From Desulfobacterales bacterium (GTDB lineage: Bacteria; Desulfobacterota; Desulfobacteria; Desulfobacterales; UBA5852): DNA of 33,826 nt. The position numbers and the translations under genes are program-made. The stretch covers positions 1-33,826 of the forward strand of contig JASJBQ010000054.1 in the NCBI GenBank assembly GCA_030066455.1, given 5' to 3'. The first letter of the stretch is position 1. Each line of letters opens with the position of its first letter. The notes beneath the pieces were generated by a model that had not been told where the DNA came from, did not search any database, and was given only the letters and a program-made list of their open reading frames with translations. This document shows, piece by piece, positions 30,329-33,826 of this stretch.

Positions 30329-32125
30329 TCAACAGGTCCCCGTTTTTATGGGGCTTTGCTGCCGGGCGCATTCGGTGTCCGAAGCACGGTCGAGTTCTTC
30401 GCGCACGGCGACACCGATTTTCTCGAGGAGGTAGGGTTTCTTCACATAGGCACCGGCACCGAGGCTTTGGGCTTCGCGAACACGGGCGGTTTCGGAAAAG
30501 CCGCTGGCAATGATGGCTTTCTGCCCTGGGCGGATCTCGAGGATTCGCCGATAGGTGTCGAGACCGTCCATGCCGGATTCCATGATCATATCCAAGACGA
30601 GCAGGTCGCAGGGGCGCGTTTTACTGAGGGCGACGGCCTCCTCTCCGCTGGCGGCAGTGGACACGGCGTAATTCAATTTGCCCAGGAGACCGGCGGCAAT
30701 TTCGCGCTGGGCTTCAATGTCGTCGACCACCAGAATGGACTCGCCCCGCCCCATATAAGCTTTCATCGGCAGGGGCTTCGATTTCGCGGCGGGCAATTCG
30801 CGGGTGGCCGGAAAGTAAATCTTGAACACCGTCCCGTAACCGATGCGGCTTTGGACATCGATATAGCCCTCGTGATCCTGGACCGTTCCCCAGACCACCG
30901 CCATGCCGAGACCGGTGCCGCTGCGGCCCATCGTTTTACGCGAATAAAAGGGCTCGAAAATGCGGTTGAGATCCTCGGGGTCGATGCCCACCCCTTCGTC
31001 GCGGATTTCAAGCACCGCATAGTCGCCTTCTTCGACATTGTCGTAACCCAGAAGGGGTTTATCCACATAGCAATTGTATGTCTTGACGGTCACCGCCCCG
31101 CCGTCGGGTTGGGCCTCGTAAGCGTTGTAAACGAGATTCATGACGGTTTTGCGCAGATGAACGTCAGCCCCATTGACATTCAATAGGTCGCCGGCCAGAT
31201 GCATTTTGACTTTAACGTGGGGAAAATCGTCGGTCAGGCGCCGGTGTTCGGGGGATGACACGTAACCCGCAATAACCTCGTTTAGATTCAGGACCACCGT
31301 GTGGTTGACGCCGCGGCGCGCCAGCGTCAGCAGATCCTGGACGATGGCAGCCGCCTTGTGCCCGGACTCCTGGATGGTGCGAATGGGATCCCGCAGGGGA
31401 CTGTCCGCAGGAAGCTCCATCAACAACAACTCCGGATAGCTGACAAACCCGGTAAGAACATTGTTGAGATCGTGCGCCACTCCACCAGCCAAAAGCCCCA
31501 GAGACTCCATTTTCTGCGAACGGGCCAGTTTCTGCTGCAGTTCCTCCTTCTCCTTTTGGATGACTTCCTGCTGTGTGACATCCAGGGCAAATCCGATGAT
31601 GCCGATGACCTCGTCCTGGGTATTTTTGTAGGGAATCTTGTCGATAACGATGGACTTGGCGCCTTCCGGCGTGTCCACGCGCGCATGTTTGTGCAAATGC
31701 GGGGTCCCGCTGCGGATAACCTCGGAATCGTCCGTGAAAACCGAAACTAGCGTTTCCGCTGGAAAGAGATCACGATGGGTGTGGCCGATGATATCCTTGA
31801 CCGCGATGTTGAGAAAGTCGGCGAAACGTTTGTTGGCGCGGATGTAGCGGCCATTGCTGTCCTTGAAGAAAATCAGCGCGGGCGAGGAATCGAGCATGAT
31901 CTGCAGTTCACGGGTTTTGTTCTCCAGCTGCGATTTGACTTGATGCAACTCGCGCGTGCGCTCTTCAACCATCTTCTCCTGATTGGAGAAGATGTCGTAA
32001 TAGTTGTCGATCAGGTTCTGGTATTCCGTGCGGCTGAGGGACAACTCGTTGCGGAGATGTTTGACCTCCGTTTCAAGGCGCCTGATCTTGCGATGCAGGG
32101 CATCTTTATCGTCGGGTCTGGGCAC
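30329..32125 (-). CDS. PAS hybrid histidine kinase with receiver
   Basis: A 598-residue cytoplasmic protein. Coiled coil at ~10-80. PAS at ~75-185 (IMLDSSPALIFFKDSNGRYIRANKRF). Second coiled coil. HisKA with H218 in GGVAHDLNN. HATPase_c with NLVYNAYEA, EIRDEGVGID, IFEPFYSRK and GRSGTGLGMAV. Receiver from ~470 with VVDDIEAQ, phosphoacceptor Asp in LLVLDMIM and KKPYLLEKI. All boxes are intact. The start is a GTG at 32123-32125, one base behind the HDOD stop, implying coupling; its ribosome site lies inside the HDOD gene's end. It belongs to the sigma-28-driven minus-strand operon. The GVAHDLNNVLTG signature is common in Desulfobacterota hybrid kinases. Confidence 0.94.
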   Translation of the reverse strand: MPRPDDKDALHRKIRRLETEVKHLRNELSLSRTEYQNLIDNYYDIFSNQEKMVEERTRELHQVKSQLENKTRELQIMLDSSPALIFFKDSNGRYIRANKRFADFLNIAVKDIIGHTHRDLFPAETLVSVFTDDSEVIRSGTPHLHKHARVDTPEGAKSIVIDKIPYKNTQDEVIGIIGFALDVTQQEVIQKEKEELQQKLARSQKMESLGLLAGGVAHDLNNVLTGFVSYPELLLMELPADSPLRDPIRTIQESGHKAAAIVQDLLTLARRGVNHTVVLNLNEVIAGYVSSPEHRRLTDDFPHVKVKMHLAGDLLNVNGADVHLRKTVMNLVYNAYEAQPDGGAVTVKTYNCYVDKPLLGYDNVEEGDYAVLEIRDEGVGIDPEDLNRIFEPFYSRKTMGRSGTGLGMAVVWGTVQDHEGYIDVQSRIGYGTVFKIYFPATRELPAAKSKPLPMKAYMGRGESILVVDDIEAQREIAAGLLGKLNYAVSTAASGEEAVALSKTRPCDLLVLDMIMESGMDGLDTYRRILEIRPGQKAIIASGFSETARVREAQSLGAGAYVKKPYLLEKIGVAVREELDRASDTECARQQSPIKTGTC

Positions 32126-32126
32126 T

Positions 32127-32993
32127 TTACAGCAAGCCTTGTTCGATCATCTCGTGGATGAGCGTTTGCACATCGGTCGTGATCAACTCAATGGCATCGG
32201 GTTCGATGGCGAGCCGCTCGATGCATTGATTGTATAGCGTTTCGTTTTCCAGGGCGGAGTCACAGAAGCCGATGGCCGCCGTCTGGCAGCAGTGATTGGC
32301 CACGAAAAGCGATGCGGCCAGTTTGTGGTAATCGTCGGGCGCTTCGTCCGGTGTGTGGTGGTATTCGACCCCGTGGACGATTTCATCCGGAAGATTCCAG
32401 CCGGCCAGCAGGCGCGCACCGACCCGGCTGTGATCGTAACCCAGAATACGCTGCTCGGCCTGCCAGAGGGGAAGGTCTTCCTTGTTGACCGCACGCAGGG
32501 CCTCCATGAACGCGTTGTTGCGAAACTGGTCTGCGACGATGATGCCCAAGTCGTGAAGCAAGCCCACGGCGTAGACGTTCTCGCCCCTTTCAGCGAATTC
32601 GCGACGATAGATCATTTTGGCAAATTGTGCAACGGCCACGCTGTGCCGCCACAAGGCCTGCCGGGTGTAGCCTTCGATATTGACCGCTTTCTGGAAGATC
32701 TCACAAACTTTCTGATTGAGGGCGAGCTCCTTCAGGGCATCGAAGCCGATGAAAATGACCGCTTGCTGGATATCGGCGATCTTGCGTCGAGGCGCGTAAT
32801 GGGCTGAATTGACCAATCGCAAAACATTGGCGGCCAAGGGCGGATCGGTCAGAATGATGTCGACCAATTCCTTGGCCGTGGCTTCAGGGTCGTTGATCAC
32901 CGCGATAATCCGGGTAACCACGCTGGCGATGGTCGAAATCTGCGATCGGTTGGCCTGATCGACAAGGCTGTTCAAATCTTTTGTGTTTTCCAT
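32127..32993 (-). CDS. HDOD domain signalling protein
   Basis: A 288-residue protein that is nearly all HDOD domain (~15-215; ILTDPPLAANVLRLVNSAHY) with an HD pair H147-D148 in GLLHDLGII, then a helical tail. It lacks the zinc finger of the other HDOD protein in the window. The ATG at 32991-32993 has GAGGA eight bases upstream. The stop is one base before the GTG of the hybrid kinase gene, so the two form a bicistronic unit. A near-consensus sigma-28 promoter lies 28-54 bases upstream of the ATG, which links this module to the flagellar regulon. Confidence 0.93.
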   Translation of the reverse strand: MENTKDLNSLVDQANRSQISTIASVVTRIIAVINDPEATAKELVDIILTDPPLAANVLRLVNSAHYAPRRKIADIQQAVIFIGFDALKELALNQKVCEIFQKAVNIEGYTRQALWRHSVAVAQFAKMIYRREFAERGENVYAVGLLHDLGIIVADQFRNNAFMEALRAVNKEDLPLWQAEQRILGYDHSRVGARLLAGWNLPDEIVHGVEYHHTPDEAPDDYHKLAASLFVANHCCQTAAIGFCDSALENETLYNQCIERLAIEPDAIELITTDVQTLIHEMIEQGLL

Positions 32994-33020
32994 AGGATAT
33001 CCTCACGTTACCTGATAGGG

Positions 33021-33047
33021 ATATCGGTTCTCAAATGTAAAACTTTA
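33021..33047 (-). promoter_or_regulatory. Sigma-28 (FliA) promoter of the HDOD-kinase operon
   Basis: Read on the minus strand: a perfect TAAAGTTT (33040-33047), exactly 11 bases, then ACCGATAT (33021-33028), a 7/8 match to GCCGATAT. The predicted start is near 33014, giving a ~20-base leader that contains the GAGGA ribosome site of the HDOD gene. Confidence 0.72.
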
Positions 33048-33189
33048 GATATTGTTGCCGGAAATTATTAGAAATATTGACGTTGGGCACTCAACGGTGG
33101 AAGGGGACCGCCAGACGCAGGAGCGGAACGGTGTTGGGGCTAGGCGTCGGTCGTCCGGATTAATGTCGACCACGGTTCATCCGCCAGCT

Positions 33190-33203
33190 GCGGTTTAAAC
33201 CGC
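33190..33203. promoter_or_regulatory. Perfect 14-base palindrome
   Basis: GCGGTTTAAACCGC is fully self-complementary and lies 36 bases after the stop of the sigma-54 activator gene and ~140 bases upstream of the HDOD sigma-28 promoter. It could be an operator or part of a transcript end; there is no T-run next to it. Confidence 0.25.
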
Positions 33204-33238
33204 CCGCGCAGGATCAAAAGGGCAATTAAATCGGCTGT

Positions 33239-33826
33239 TCAGCCCGAAACGCACCGTTTGCTTTTCGAGGCCGCGGGTTCAATGCGGTGGCGTTTTATTT
33301 TCTCGACAAGGGTGGTGCGGTTGAGATGCAGGAGCTGGGCCGCGCGTTTTTTGACCCAGCGTGTTTTTTCAAGGGATTGCAGGATCAGTGCTTTCTCGAA
33401 TTCGGTAACGGCGGAGTTGAGATTGATGCCGTCGTCCGAAAGGGCGATGCCGGTGTTGACAGGATCGAGTCCCGAATGCTCCCGCACTTTGGCGGGCAGG
33501 TCGTCGAGTTCGACCGCGCCGCTCTGCTTGAGCACCACCAGCCGTTCGATCAGGTTGCGAAGCTCGCGGATGTTGCCCGGCCAGCCGTAGCGGCCGAGGG
33601 CGGCCAGCACCTCCTCCGAAAAACCCGTGATCGCCCCGCTGCTGCGCGCATTGAATTCCTCCAGAAAATGCCCGGCCAGAAGCGCCACGTCGCCGCCGCG
33701 CGCGCGAAGCGGCGGCAGCACGAGCGGAATCACGTACAGACGGTAGTAGAGGTCCTCGCGGAAAAGCCCCTCGCCCACGCGCGCCTCCAAATCCCGGTGG
33801 GTGGCCGCGATGATGCGCACATCCAC
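33239..33826 (-). CDS. Sigma-54-dependent activator, C-terminal half (runs off the edge)
   Basis: The last 195 residues of an enhancer-binding protein; its N-terminus lies beyond the right edge. It has the second part of the AAA+ domain ([28 protein letters not shown], the sensor II region [16 protein letters not shown]), a linker, and a Fis-type helix-turn-helix ([23 protein letters not shown]). The Arg fingers and sensor residues look normal. The C-terminal [20 protein letters not shown] ... RTTLVEKI is similar to flagellar master regulators of the FleQ/FlrA type. That would fit the neighbourhood but cannot be proven without the N-terminus and the GAFTGA loop. Confidence 0.92.
   Translation of the reverse strand: MDVRIIAATHRDLEARVGEGLFREDLYYRLYVIPLVLPPLRARGGDVALLAGHFLEEFNARSSGAITGFSEEVLAALGRYGWPGNIRELRNLIERLVVLKQSGAVELDDLPAKVREHSGLDPVNTGIALSDDGINLNSAVTEFEKALILQSLEKTRWVKKRAAQLLHLNRTTLVEKIKRHRIEPAASKSKRCVSG

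Noticed and set aside
30340..30356. CCCC-loop-GGGG hairpin between the convergent FlhB-like and kinase genes as a shared terminator
   Set aside because: It lies within the kinase coding sequence, the stem is only four pairs and no T-run follows.

Overview
The window is a GC-rich bacterial chromosome segment. It is dense in PAS-type sensor kinases, HDOD proteins and enhancer-binding regulators, and it carries flagellar genes and a NIL-domain ferredoxin. This mix suggests a motile, probably anaerobic Desulfobacterota (Desulfosarcina/Desulfobacteraceae-like) organism. That placement is an inference from gene content, since no rRNA or other marker gene is present. I see no tRNA, rRNA, CRISPR array, prophage or complete insertion sequence.

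Left part (1-6281, all minus strand). A NIL-ferredoxin, mnmA and mtaB form a start/stop-overlapping operon for sulfur modification of tRNA. Downstream lie a metallo-beta-lactamase-fold hydrolase, a 141-bp element with perfect 16-bp inverted ends, a membrane protein with a DUF2628-like region, a PilZ protein with its own candidate promoter, and an aldo/keto reductase broken by a one-base frameshift and cut by the window edge.

Middle left (6424-12437). Divergent from the tRNA operon is a large PlsC-like acyltransferase/alpha-beta hydrolase fusion whose promoter places the transcription start at the ATG (leaderless candidate). A compact candidate small RNA with anti-Shine-Dalgarno-like motifs follows. 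Then come an M48 (Ste24-type) membrane protease, a decayed M55 peptidase gene with an internal deletion, a PAS-PAS-LuxR regulator, and a convergent small CXXC protein.

Middle (12712-19549). A tight three-gene operon encodes a DUF885 metallohydrolase, an ATP-grasp-like ligase and a SAM methyltransferase. All joints overlap by 4 bases, so this looks like an unassigned conjugate-making or modifying pathway. It is followed on the minus strand by a small conserved unknown protein, an ABM-domain protein and a response regulator of the NtrC class with an altered GAFTGA loop.

Right part (19643-33826). motA-motB has a good sigma-28 (FliA) promoter. Downstream are an uncharacterised protein overlapping a membrane-anchored LonB-like protease, then a hybrid histidine kinase. 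Two HDOD operons follow, each with a near-consensus sigma-28 promoter. The plus-strand operon runs zinc-ribbon HDOD, a GAF protein with a histidine-kinase dimerisation helix but no ATPase domain, a FliK-like protein and a stand-alone FlhB C-domain. The minus-strand operon is HDOD plus a PAS-kinase-receiver hybrid. The window ends in the C-terminal half of a sigma-54 activator. The right half therefore reads as a motility-linked signalling region under FliA control.
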